A DNA stretch of 50,879 bases, taken from the NCBI GenBank assembly GCA_018715595.1, contig DVLI01000001.1, forward strand, positions 1 to 50,879, written 5' to 3'. The position numbers and the translations under genes are program-made. This document shows positions 1 through 7,559 of this stretch, piece by piece. Numbering within the stretch: position 1 is the stretch's first letter; every line of letters starts with the position of its first letter. Under the pieces are notes generated by a model that saw only the letters and a program-made list of their open reading frames with translations, searched no databases and was not told where the DNA came from. The DNA is from Candidatus Caccoplasma merdavium. Its GTDB lineage: Bacteria; Bacteroidota; Bacteroidia; Bacteroidales; UBA11471.

Positions 1-149
1 CAGCGAGTTCCGCAGCCCCCGCGCGAGGCGTCGGCGACCGAGCGAAAAAGCCCGATACCGGGCGGCGGTTCTTCTTGGTTCGTTCTTCTCACCGAAGAGA
101 AGAATGAACAAAAAAGCCCCTTGGATTCCCCATCGAGCGGGGAATGACA
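1..149 (-). repeat. Dispersed repeat copy F, truncated by window edge
   Basis: Read on the minus strand, this is the first part of the repeat unit found again at 43.9-44.3 kb and 49.8-50.9 kb. It holds the palindrome at its outer end (126-149), the TTCTTCTC/GAGAAGAA hairpin (about 86-108) and the GCCCG-ATAC-CGGGC hairpin with an A/T run (about 45-63). Bases 1-131 are an exact reverse complement of 50749-50879. The copy is cut by the window edge, so its full length is unknown. No protein is credible here. Confidence 0.93.
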
Positions 150-156
150 ATACCCT

Positions 157-240
157 TAAATTCTGTGAGATGCCCGGCGCACGCCTCTTGGAGGCTACTT
201 ACGCCGGTATTTGGGGCGCACGACTGCGACGCACCGCTCG
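157..240 (-). pseudogene. Degenerate fragment of a tadA 3' end
   Basis: On the minus strand this stretch reads PNTGV, then LQEACAG, then LTEFK. This matches the C-terminus of the intact TadA at 44278-44736 (PKTGV, LQEECAG, LLTEFFK). DNA agreement by eye is roughly 80% over about 80 bases, with a short gap. The fragment lies directly beside repeat copy F, in the same order and orientation as intact tadA beside copy E, but the spacer is about 35-40 bases shorter. Everything upstream of the last 25 or so codons is missing and the glnN terminator follows. It is best read as a relic of duplication or rearrangement, not a gene. Confidence 0.72.
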
Positions 241-252
241 TCACACTTCGGC

Positions 253-300
253 ATAAAACAACAGGTCTGCCCCGAGATCGGGGCAGACCTGTTGTTTTAT
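253..300 (-). terminator. Intrinsic terminator after glnN
   Basis: This is a perfect inverted repeat with 23-bp arms and a 2-base centre, so in practice a stem with a small GAGATC loop. It starts 10 bases after the glnN stop. The GC-rich core is flanked by A and T runs on both sides, so it can act in either direction. Confidence 0.88.
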
Positions 301-309
301 GCAACGTTA

Positions 310-2499
310 TCAACGAATGAAAAGGAGTTCGCGATACTTGGGCAGCGTCCACAGCCGGTCGTCGACAGCCAGTTCGAGCTTGTCGATGTGGTAACGTATC
401 TCATCGAGTTTGGGAGCAATCACATCGTGATAGGCAATAGCCTTTTCGCGTTCACCGACGATGCGGTTGGCCACCTTGCGGGCCTCAATCAGTTCGTCGA
501 CCTTAGCCTTGATGGCGATTTCGCGCTCGGCAATGTCCTCGATGATTTCGAGGTTCTTGGCCGAGAGACGCGCAGCCTTCTCGGCGGGGAAGAGGTCGCG
601 CATCTTGTAGACGTTGTCGATGAGGGTCGACTGGTAGGAGGTGGCCACGGGTATGATGTGGTTCATGACCAGGTCGCCCAGGACGCGAGCCTCAATCTGT
701 ATCTTCTTGGTGTAGGTTTCCCACTTGACTTCGTTGCGGGCTTCGAGCTCCTTGCGGGTCATGACGCCGGTCTCCTCGAACATCTTCACCGAGCTCTCTT
801 TGAGGTAGTTGTCGAAGATGAGGGGCACACTCGTCTCGCAATCGAGACCGCGGCGGGCGGCTTCGGCCTTCCATTCATCGCTGTAACCGTTGCCGTCGAA
901 ATGTATGGCCTTGCACTCCTTGATGTAGCGGCGCAACACATGCAAGATGGACACCTGCTGGTCGGTGCCCTCTGCAATCAAGGCGTCGACATCGTGCTTG
1001 AACCGGGTCAACTGATGAGCCACGGCGGCATTGAGGGCAATCATGGCCGAGGCGCAGTTGGCCTCGGAACCGACGGCGCGGAACTCGAAACGGTTGCCGG
1101 TGAAGGCAAAGGGCGAGGTGCGGTTGCGGTCGGTATTGTCGATGAGCAGCTCGGGTATGAGCGGAATGTTGAGGCGCATGCCGTGTTTGCCGCCGAGCGA
1201 GGAGAAGTCGTTGTCGTCGCTCTCCTCGATATGGTCGAGCACCTGCGAGAGCTGTGAGCCGAGGAAACTCGATATGATGGCGGGAGGTGCCTCGTTGGCT
1301 CCCAGACGGTGGGCGTTGGTAGCGCTCGAAATGGAGGCTTTCAACAGGCCGTTGTGTTTGTAGACGGCCATCAGCGTGTTCACGACAAAGGTGATGAAGC
1401 GCAGGTTGTCGAGCGGTGTTTTGCCGGGGGCCATGAGCAACTCGCCGGTATCGGTACCGAGCGACCAGTTGTTGTGCTTGCCCGAGCCGTTCACCCCCTT
1501 GAAGGGTTTCTCATGCAACAGCACGCGGAAACCGTGGTTGCGGGCCAGTTTGCGCATGAGGGCCATGATGAGGAGGTTGTGGTCGTTGGCCAAGTTGCAC
1601 TCCTCGTAAATGGGTGCCAACTCGAACTGGTTGGGCGCCACCTCGTTGTGACGGGTCTTGACGGGGATTCCGAATTTCAAGGCTTCGATTTCGAGCTCTT
1701 TCATGAAGGCGGCCACCCGGCTGGGAATGGCACCGAAATAGTGGTCTTCGAGCTGCTGGTTTTTGGAGCTCTCGTGCCCCATGAGGGTGCGGCCGGTCAG
1801 GAGCAAGTCGGGACGGGCGGCATAAAGGCCCTCATCGACCAAGAAATATTCCTGTTCCCAACCCAGATAGGCGTAGACTTTCTTGACTTCGGGATTGAAA
1901 TAATGGCACACGTCGACGGCGGCCTTGTCGACAGCCCGCAGGGCTTTGAGCAAGGGGGCCTTGTAGTCGAGCGATTCGCCGGTGTAGGCGATGAATATGG
2001 TGGGAATGCAGAGCGTGTCGTCGACGATGAACGCGGGTGAAGAGGGGTCCCAAGCCGAATAGCCGCGTGCCTCGAAGGTGTTGCGGATACCGCCGTTGGG
2101 GAAGCTCGACGCATCGGATTCCTGCTGGGCCAGCAGTTTGCCCGAGAACTCCTGAATGACGCCTCCGTGGCCGTCGGGTTCGATAAAAGAGTCGTGCTTC
2201 TCGGCCGTTCCCTCGGTAAGGGGGGCAAACCAGTGGGTATAATGGGTGGCGCCCATCTCCACAGCCCAGGTCTTCATGCCCTCGGCTATGCGGTCGGCAA
2301 TGGAACGGTCGAGCGGAGCGCCGTTGCAGATGACATTCATCAACTGCTCGTAGACGTCGGGCGAGAGATACTGCTGCATCTTGGCCTGATTGAAGACATA
2401 TTTTCCGAAATATTCCGAAGGGTGTTCCGCGGGAGTCGGAACCTCGACCGGCTTTTTCTTGAAAGCCGTCTCGACAACTCTGAATCGAAGTGTTGACAT
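310..2499 (-). CDS. glnN: Glutamine synthetase type III
   Basis: ATP-dependent cytosolic enzyme joining ammonia to glutamate to make glutamine. The 729-residue length is typical of GSIII and far longer than GSI (about 470). The GSIII signature FPNGGIRNTFEARGYSAWD is at residues 133-151. Further conserved blocks such as TRHNEVAPNQFELAP and NGSGKHNNWS (Glu and His ligands of the catalytic core) follow mid-protein. The start is chosen because it keeps the usual STLRFR N-terminus and lies about 70 bases after a good -7 box. The gene is divergent from glmS, whose product consumes glutamine, across a 181-bp region. It is followed by a strong terminator. Family assignment is very secure. Confidence 0.97.
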   Translation of the reverse strand: MSTLRFRVVETAFKKKPVEVPTPAEHPSEYFGKYVFNQAKMQQYLSPDVYEQLMNVICNGAPLDRSIADRIAEGMKTWAVEMGATHYTHWFAPLTEGTAEKHDSFIEPDGHGGVIQEFSGKLLAQQESDASSFPNGGIRNTFEARGYSAWDPSSPAFIVDDTLCIPTIFIAYTGESLDYKAPLLKALRAVDKAAVDVCHYFNPEVKKVYAYLGWEQEYFLVDEGLYAARPDLLLTGRTLMGHESSKNQQLEDHYFGAIPSRVAAFMKELEIEALKFGIPVKTRHNEVAPNQFELAPIYEECNLANDHNLLIMALMRKLARNHGFRVLLHEKPFKGVNGSGKHNNWSLGTDTGELLMAPGKTPLDNLRFITFVVNTLMAVYKHNGLLKASISSATNAHRLGANEAPPAIISSFLGSQLSQVLDHIEESDDNDFSSLGGKHGMRLNIPLIPELLIDNTDRNRTSPFAFTGNRFEFRAVGSEANCASAMIALNAAVAHQLTRFKHDVDALIAEGTDQQVSILHVLRRYIKECKAIHFDGNGYSDEWKAEAARRGLDCETSVPLIFDNYLKESSVKMFEETGVMTRKELEARNEVKWETYTKKIQIEARVLGDLVMNHIIPVATSYQSTLIDNVYKMRDLFPAEKAARLSAKNLEIIEDIAEREIAIKAKVDELIEARKVANRIVGEREKAIAYHDVIAPKLDEIRYHIDKLELAVDDRLWTLPKYRELLFIR

Positions 2500-2566
2500 T
2501 TTTCTGTTGCTTTTTTAGTAAAATGGTCTCCCCCAATGACGAGCAAGGGAGTATCTGTTGCAGCGA

Positions 2567-2574
2567 CAAAGGTA
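2567..2574 (-). promoter_or_regulatory. Probable -7 box of glnN promoter
   Basis: Reverse-complement TACCTTTG matches the Bacteroidota -7 consensus TAnnTTTG, 68 bases before the glnN start. No good TTTG -33 element is visible at the expected 19-21 bp spacing, so the promoter may depend on an activator. This is an inference from the motif only. Confidence 0.5.
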
Positions 2575-2646
2575 CGCAAAAAAATTTTATCCGATTCGCT
2601 CGTCAATTATTTTTAGAGATAACTTTAAAATGCCATAGAATATCAC

Positions 2647-2654
2647 TACCTTTG
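2647..2654 (+). promoter_or_regulatory. Probable -7 box of glmS promoter
   Basis: TACCTTTG matches TAnnTTTG, 26 bases before the glmS start. A TTTA at 2624-2627 sits 19 bases upstream and could be a weak -33 element. The divergent glnN promoter is about 75 bp away, so one regulator could act on both. Confidence 0.55.
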
Positions 2655-2680
2655 CCCAAATTTTAAAGAGACTCGACAGT

Positions 2681-4525
2681 ATGTGCGGAATAGTAGGATA
2701 TTTAGGTGATCAAGAAGCATATCCGATACTCATCAAATCTCTGAAACGACTGGAATACAGAGGTTACGACAGTGCCGGAATTGCCCTTATCAATAATGAT
2801 GATGAACTGAACGTGTACAAAACCAAAGGCAAAGTAGCCGATTTGGTGCACATGGTCGAAAACAAAGACACGACCGGACACATCGGTATCGCCCACACCC
2901 GTTGGGCCACCCACGGCGAGCCGAACCAAATCAATGCCCACCCCCACTATTCGGCTTCGGGCAACTTGGCGCTCATACACAACGGCATCATCGAGAACTA
3001 CGCCACCATCAAGGAGAAACTCCAAGGCGTGGGCTACACTTTCAAGAGCAGCACCGACACCGAAGTCCTCGTGCAACTCATCGAATACATACAAGTCTCG
3101 CACAACCTCGACCTGCTGGCCGCCGTGCAGTTGACGCTGCACGAAGTCATCGGCGCCTACGCCATCGCCATTCTCGACCGTCGGAACCCCGACACCATCA
3201 TTGCTGCCCGCCAAAGCAGCCCGCTGGCCATAGGCATAGGCAAAGATGAATTTTTCCTGGCGTCGGACGCGTCGCCCATCGTGGAATACACCAACCGCGT
3301 GGTGTATCTCGAAGATGGAGAAATCGCCGTGCTGAAAAGAGGCGAGAAACTGCGTGTCGTCACACAAAACAATGCCAAGGTAAATCCCAAAATCAACACG
3401 ATAAAACTCAATATCGGCCAACTCGAAAAGGGGGGCTATCCGCATTTCATGCTGAAAGAAATCTTCGAGCAACCCGATTGCATCAAAGACTGCATGCGGG
3501 GTCGCGTGAACATCGAAGGCACCGACATCGCTCTCTCGGCCATCATCGACAACAAGAAACGCCTGCTCCAAGCACGCCGATTCATCATCGTGGCCTGCGG
3601 CACCTCATGGCACGCCGCGTTGATAGGGAAATATCTCATCGAACAGTTCTGCCGGTTCCCCGTAGAGGTGGAATATGCCTCGGAGTTCCGCTACCGCAAC
3701 CCCGTCATCAACGAAGACGACGTGGTCATCGCCATCTCCCAGTCGGGAGAGACGGCCGACACGCTGGCCGCCATCGAAGAAGCCCGCAAAAGAGGAGCCT
3801 TCGTCTACGGCATCTGCAACGCCATCGGCTCGTCGATTGCCCGAGCCACCAACACGGGGTCGTTCATACATGTAGGTCCCGAAATCGGTGTGGCATCGAC
3901 CAAAGCATTTACGGGACAAGTCACCGTACTCACCATGCTGGCCCTCTCGCTGGCACACGCCAAAGACTGCATCTCGCCCGAAGAGTTGCAGAAAATCGTC
4001 TGCGAGTTGAACCAGATTCCCAATAAGATGAAACAAGTGCTGAAACTCAACGACAGCATCGCCCAACTCTCAAAAATCTTCACCTATGCCCATAACTTCA
4101 TCTATCTGGGCCGCGGCTACAACTACCCGGTAGCACTGGAAGGGGCATTGAAGTTGAAGGAGATTTCTTATATCCATGCCGAAGGGTACCCGGCCGCCGA
4201 AATGAAACACGGCCCCATCGCCCTCATCGACACCGAAATGCCGGTCGTGGTGATTGCCACCCACAACCAGCAGTACAAAAAAATCATCAGCAACATACAA
4301 GAGATAAAGGCCCGTCACGGCAAGGTCATCGCCTTTGTAAACGAAGGCGACACCGAGATAAAGAAGATTGCCGACTTCTGCATCGAACTGCCGCATACCC
4401 TGCCTTGTCTCGAACCCCTTATCACGACCATACCCCTGCAACTGCTCGCCTACCACATCGCCATTTGCAAGGGCAAAGATGTAGACCAGCCACGAAACCT
4501 CGCCAAATCGGTCACTGTCGAATAA
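2681..4525 (+). CDS. glmS: Glutamine-fructose-6-phosphate aminotransferase
   Basis: Makes glucosamine-6-phosphate from fructose-6-phosphate using glutamine, the first step towards peptidoglycan and LPS amino sugars. The 614 residues match the family length of about 610. The N-terminus MCGIVGY gives the class II amidotransferase nucleophile Cys2 after Met removal. RGYDSAG and the CGTSWHA and SQSGETADT motifs of the two SIS isomerase domains follow. The C-terminus NLAKSVTVE is the conserved sugar-site tail. No glmS ribozyme can be fitted in the short leader, as expected for this phylum. It is followed after 42 bp by purF with no terminator, so the two are probably co-transcribed. Confidence 0.97.
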   Translation: MCGIVGYLGDQEAYPILIKSLKRLEYRGYDSAGIALINNDDELNVYKTKGKVADLVHMVENKDTTGHIGIAHTRWATHGEPNQINAHPHYSASGNLALIHNGIIENYATIKEKLQGVGYTFKSSTDTEVLVQLIEYIQVSHNLDLLAAVQLTLHEVIGAYAIAILDRRNPDTIIAARQSSPLAIGIGKDEFFLASDASPIVEYTNRVVYLEDGEIAVLKRGEKLRVVTQNNAKVNPKINTIKLNIGQLEKGGYPHFMLKEIFEQPDCIKDCMRGRVNIEGTDIALSAIIDNKKRLLQARRFIIVACGTSWHAALIGKYLIEQFCRFPVEVEYASEFRYRNPVINEDDVVIAISQSGETADTLAAIEEARKRGAFVYGICNAIGSSIARATNTGSFIHVGPEIGVASTKAFTGQVTVLTMLALSLAHAKDCISPEELQKIVCELNQIPNKMKQVLKLNDSIAQLSKIFTYAHNFIYLGRGYNYPVALEGALKLKEISYIHAEGYPAAEMKHGPIALIDTEMPVVVIATHNQQYKKIISNIQEIKARHGKVIAFVNEGDTEIKKIADFCIELPHTLPCLEPLITTIPLQLLAYHIAICKGKDVDQPRNLAKSVTVE

Positions 4526-4567
4526 GAATAACGAGAAAAGATTGGAATAATTTATAGGTTATAATTT

Positions 4568-6463
4568 ATGGAACTCCTCAAACACGAATGCGGCGTAGCC
4601 ATGATAAGACTACTGAAACCGCTATCGTACTACAAAGAAAAATACGGCACATGGTTGTATGGGCTCAACAAGCTCTATCTGCTCATGGAGAAGCAGCACA
4701 ACCGCGGGCAGGAGGGCGCCGGGCTCACTTGCGTGAAGATGCAGTCGCAGCCGGGCGAAGAGTACATGTTCCGCGAACGGGCTTTGGGCACGAGCGCCAT
4801 CACCGAAATTTTCGAAGCCGTGCATCGCAACATCGCCTCTTCGACGACCGACAAGGCCCTTCTCAACGATGCCGACTACGCCCAACGCTACATACCTTTT
4901 GCAGGCGAACTGTATATGGGACACCTGCGATACAGCACGACCGGCAAATCGGGGCTCTCGTATGTGCACCCGTTCCTGCGCCGCGATAATTGGAGGGTCA
5001 AGAACCTGAGCCTCTGCGGGAACTTCAACCTGACCAATGTCGATGAAATCTTTGCCGAAATCACCGGACAAGGCCAGCACCCCCGCCAATACGCCGACAC
5101 CTATATCATGCTCGAACAGGTAGGACACCGCCTCGACCGGGAAGTGGACAAAATGTATGACCGTCTCAAAGCCACCGGGCTCTCGGGCACGGAACTCACC
5201 CGTGCCATCGAAGACCATATCGACCTGGCACAGGTACTGCGCCGCACCAGTCCGGCCTGGGACGGAGGATACGTCATCTGCGGAGTCAACGGCAGCGGCG
5301 AGATGTTCTCGATACGCGACCCGTGGGGACTGAGACCGGCCTTCTGGTATGCCGATGACGAAGTGGTTGTCGTGGCATCGGAACGCCCCGTCATACAGAC
5401 CACGTTCAACCTCTCGGCCGACACCATTCACGAATTGCAACCCGGCCAGGCCCTGCTCATCGACAAACACGGGAAATACCGCACCGAAGCAATCAACACT
5501 CCCCGCGAGAAAAAAGCCTGTTCGTTCGAGCGCATCTATTTCTCCCGGGGCTCGGACAAAGACATTTATCAAGAACGCAAACAATTAGGGAAAAATCTGG
5601 TAGGACCGTTGCTCAAAGCTGTCGATAACGACATTGAGCACACGGTCTTTTCTTTCATTCCCAACACGGCCGAAGTAGCCTTTTTCGGTATGATGGAAGG
5701 TTTTGAAGAATACCTCAACCGGTTGAAAACCGACTACATACTCTCCCACCCCAACGTCACGCGCGAAGACTTGGAGCGCATACTCTCCATGCGTGTGCGT
5801 CCCGAGAAAGTCGTCATCAAAGACATCAAGTTGCGCACCTTCATCGCCGAGGGCAACACGCGCAACGACCTCGCCGCACACGTCTACGACATCACCTACG
5901 GCAGCCTCACGCCGCATGTCGACAACCTGGTCGCCATCGACGACAGCATTGTGCGAGGCACAACATTGAAACAGAGTATCATCGGCATACTCGACCGTTT
6001 GCACCCGAAGAAAATCGTCATCGTGTCGTCATCGCCACAAGTGCGTTATCCCGACTATTACGGCATCGACATGGCCCGCATGGACGAGTTCATCGCCTTC
6101 AAAGCCGCCATCGCACTGCTGCGGGAGCGCAAGATGGACGACCGCATTCTCGATGTTTACCACCGCTCGCTGGCCCAACGGGCCCTTCCCAAAGAGAAGA
6201 TGGTAAACCTCGTGAAGGAAATTTATGCCCCCTTCACCGACGAAGAGATTTCGGCCAAGATTGCCGAATTGCTCACGCCGGCCGGGACACAGGCCGAAGT
6301 ACAAATCGTGTACCAAACCCAGGAAGGTCTGCGCGCGGCTTGTCCCAATCACACCGGCGACTGGTACTTCTCGGGCAACTATCCCACGCCCGGCGGCACC
6401 AAACTGGTAAACGAAGCCTACATCAATTATATTGAAAAAGAGATATTATCCCACAAAAACTAA
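4568..6463 (+). CDS. purF: Long-form amidophosphoribosyltransferase
   Basis: Class II glutamine amidotransferase joined to a PRPP-dependent transferase. PurF makes 5-phosphoribosylamine, the first committed purine step. The protein begins MELLKHECGVAM, so the expected nucleophile is Cys8 after a seven-residue propeptide. HNRGQEGAG lies in the glutaminase domain. The PRPP-binding motif DDSIVRGTT is at 458-466. At 631 residues it is about 130-160 longer than textbook PurF; the extra length lies between the domains and at the C-terminus. This long form is familiar in Bacteroidota, where a shorter canonical PurF may also exist elsewhere in the genome. The exact physiological role is therefore slightly uncertain. 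It lies between glmS and carA with short gaps. Confidence 0.88.
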   Translation: MELLKHECGVAMIRLLKPLSYYKEKYGTWLYGLNKLYLLMEKQHNRGQEGAGLTCVKMQSQPGEEYMFRERALGTSAITEIFEAVHRNIASSTTDKALLNDADYAQRYIPFAGELYMGHLRYSTTGKSGLSYVHPFLRRDNWRVKNLSLCGNFNLTNVDEIFAEITGQGQHPRQYADTYIMLEQVGHRLDREVDKMYDRLKATGLSGTELTRAIEDHIDLAQVLRRTSPAWDGGYVICGVNGSGEMFSIRDPWGLRPAFWYADDEVVVVASERPVIQTTFNLSADTIHELQPGQALLIDKHGKYRTEAINTPREKKACSFERIYFSRGSDKDIYQERKQLGKNLVGPLLKAVDNDIEHTVFSFIPNTAEVAFFGMMEGFEEYLNRLKTDYILSHPNVTREDLERILSMRVRPEKVVIKDIKLRTFIAEGNTRNDLAAHVYDITYGSLTPHVDNLVAIDDSIVRGTTLKQSIIGILDRLHPKKIVIVSSSPQVRYPDYYGIDMARMDEFIAFKAAIALLRERKMDDRILDVYHRSLAQRALPKEKMVNLVKEIYAPFTDEEISAKIAELLTPAGTQAEVQIVYQTQEGLRAACPNHTGDWYFSGNYPTPGGTKLVNEAYINYIEKEILSHKN

Positions 6464-6473
6464 GCGCACGACA

Positions 6474-7547
6474 ATGCAAGCAAGAAAAGAAGTTCAATTG
6501 ATTCTCGACGACGGAAGCCGTTTCAGCGGGTACTCGTTCGGCTACGACAAGCCCGTGGCCGGAGAGGTGGTATTCAACACCGCCATGACCGGATATCCCG
6601 AAAGCCTCACCGACCCCTCCTATTCGGGGCAGATGATGGTACTCACCTTTCCGCTGGTAGGAAACTACGGCGTACCCCGCCAGACGTTTGAAGCCAACGG
6701 ACTATCGACGTTTCTCGAATCGGAAAAAATCCATGCCGAAGCCATCATCGTATCGGACTACTCCGAAAATTACAGTCACTGGAATGCCGTGGAAAGCCTC
6801 GGTGAATGGCTGAAAAAAGAGAAAATAGCAGGCATCACCGGCATCGACACGCGCGCACTCACCAAACTGCTCCGCGAAAAGGGCAGCATGAAAGGCAAAA
6901 TCGTTTTCGAAAACGAGAACGAAATCGACTTTGTCGACCCCAACCTCATCAACCAGGTAGCCCGTGTGAGCTGCCGGGAGGTCATCACCTACGGCAACGG
7001 AAAGAAACGCGTGCTTCTCGTCGACTGCGGCGTGAAACACAACATCATTCGCTGCTTGTTGAAACGCGACGTCACGGTCGTGAGAGTACCTTGGGACTAC
7101 GACTTCAACACCCTCGAATATGACGGGCTCTTCATCTCCAACGGCCCCGGCGACCCCGATATGTGCGACATCACCGTAGGACATATCCGTGAAGCGATGA
7201 AGAAAGAGAAACCCATCTTCGGCATCTGCATGGGCAACCAGCTCCTGGCCAAAGCCGGCGGTGCAAAAACCTTCAAACTCAAATACGGGCACCGCAGCCA
7301 CAACCAACCCGTGCGCATGGTAGGCACCAACAAATGCTTCATCACCTCGCAGAACCACGGATACGCCGTCGACAACAACACGCTGGGCGACGACTGGGAA
7401 CCGCTCTTCCTGAACATGAACGACGGCACCAACGAGGGCATACGCCACAAACGCCTGCCCTTCTTCTCGGCGCAGTTCCACCCCGAAGCCGCCAGCGGCC
7501 CCACCGACACCGAGTTCCTGTTCGACACATTTATTGACATGATTTAA
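6474..7547 (+). CDS. carA: Carbamoyl-phosphate synthase small subunit
   Basis: Glutaminase subunit that releases ammonia from glutamine and channels it to CarB for arginine and pyrimidine synthesis. From the ATG at 6474 (MQARKEV) it has 357 residues, as expected. A longer frame opens at 6432, but it would overlap purF by 32 bp and add a non-conserved basic leader. The class I amidotransferase nucleophile is Cys252 in GICMGNQ. The partner His and Glu are in QFHPEA near the C-terminus, and SQNHGYAVD is also conserved. It follows purF by 10 bp and precedes carB by 12 bp, so the three are almost certainly one transcript. Confidence 0.97.
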   Translation: MQARKEVQLILDDGSRFSGYSFGYDKPVAGEVVFNTAMTGYPESLTDPSYSGQMMVLTFPLVGNYGVPRQTFEANGLSTFLESEKIHAEAIIVSDYSENYSHWNAVESLGEWLKKEKIAGITGIDTRALTKLLREKGSMKGKIVFENENEIDFVDPNLINQVARVSCREVITYGNGKKRVLLVDCGVKHNIIRCLLKRDVTVVRVPWDYDFNTLEYDGLFISNGPGDPDMCDITVGHIREAMKKEKPIFGICMGNQLLAKAGGAKTFKLKYGHRSHNQPVRMVGTNKCFITSQNHGYAVDNNTLGDDWEPLFLNMNDGTNEGIRHKRLPFFSAQFHPEAASGPTDTEFLFDTFIDMI

Positions 7548-7559
7548 AGCCTTGCCCCT

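Noticed and set aside
2500..2680. glmS ribozyme or riboswitch in the glmS leader
   Set aside because: The leader after the -7 box is only about 20 bases and shows no ribozyme core; this phylum is not known for it.
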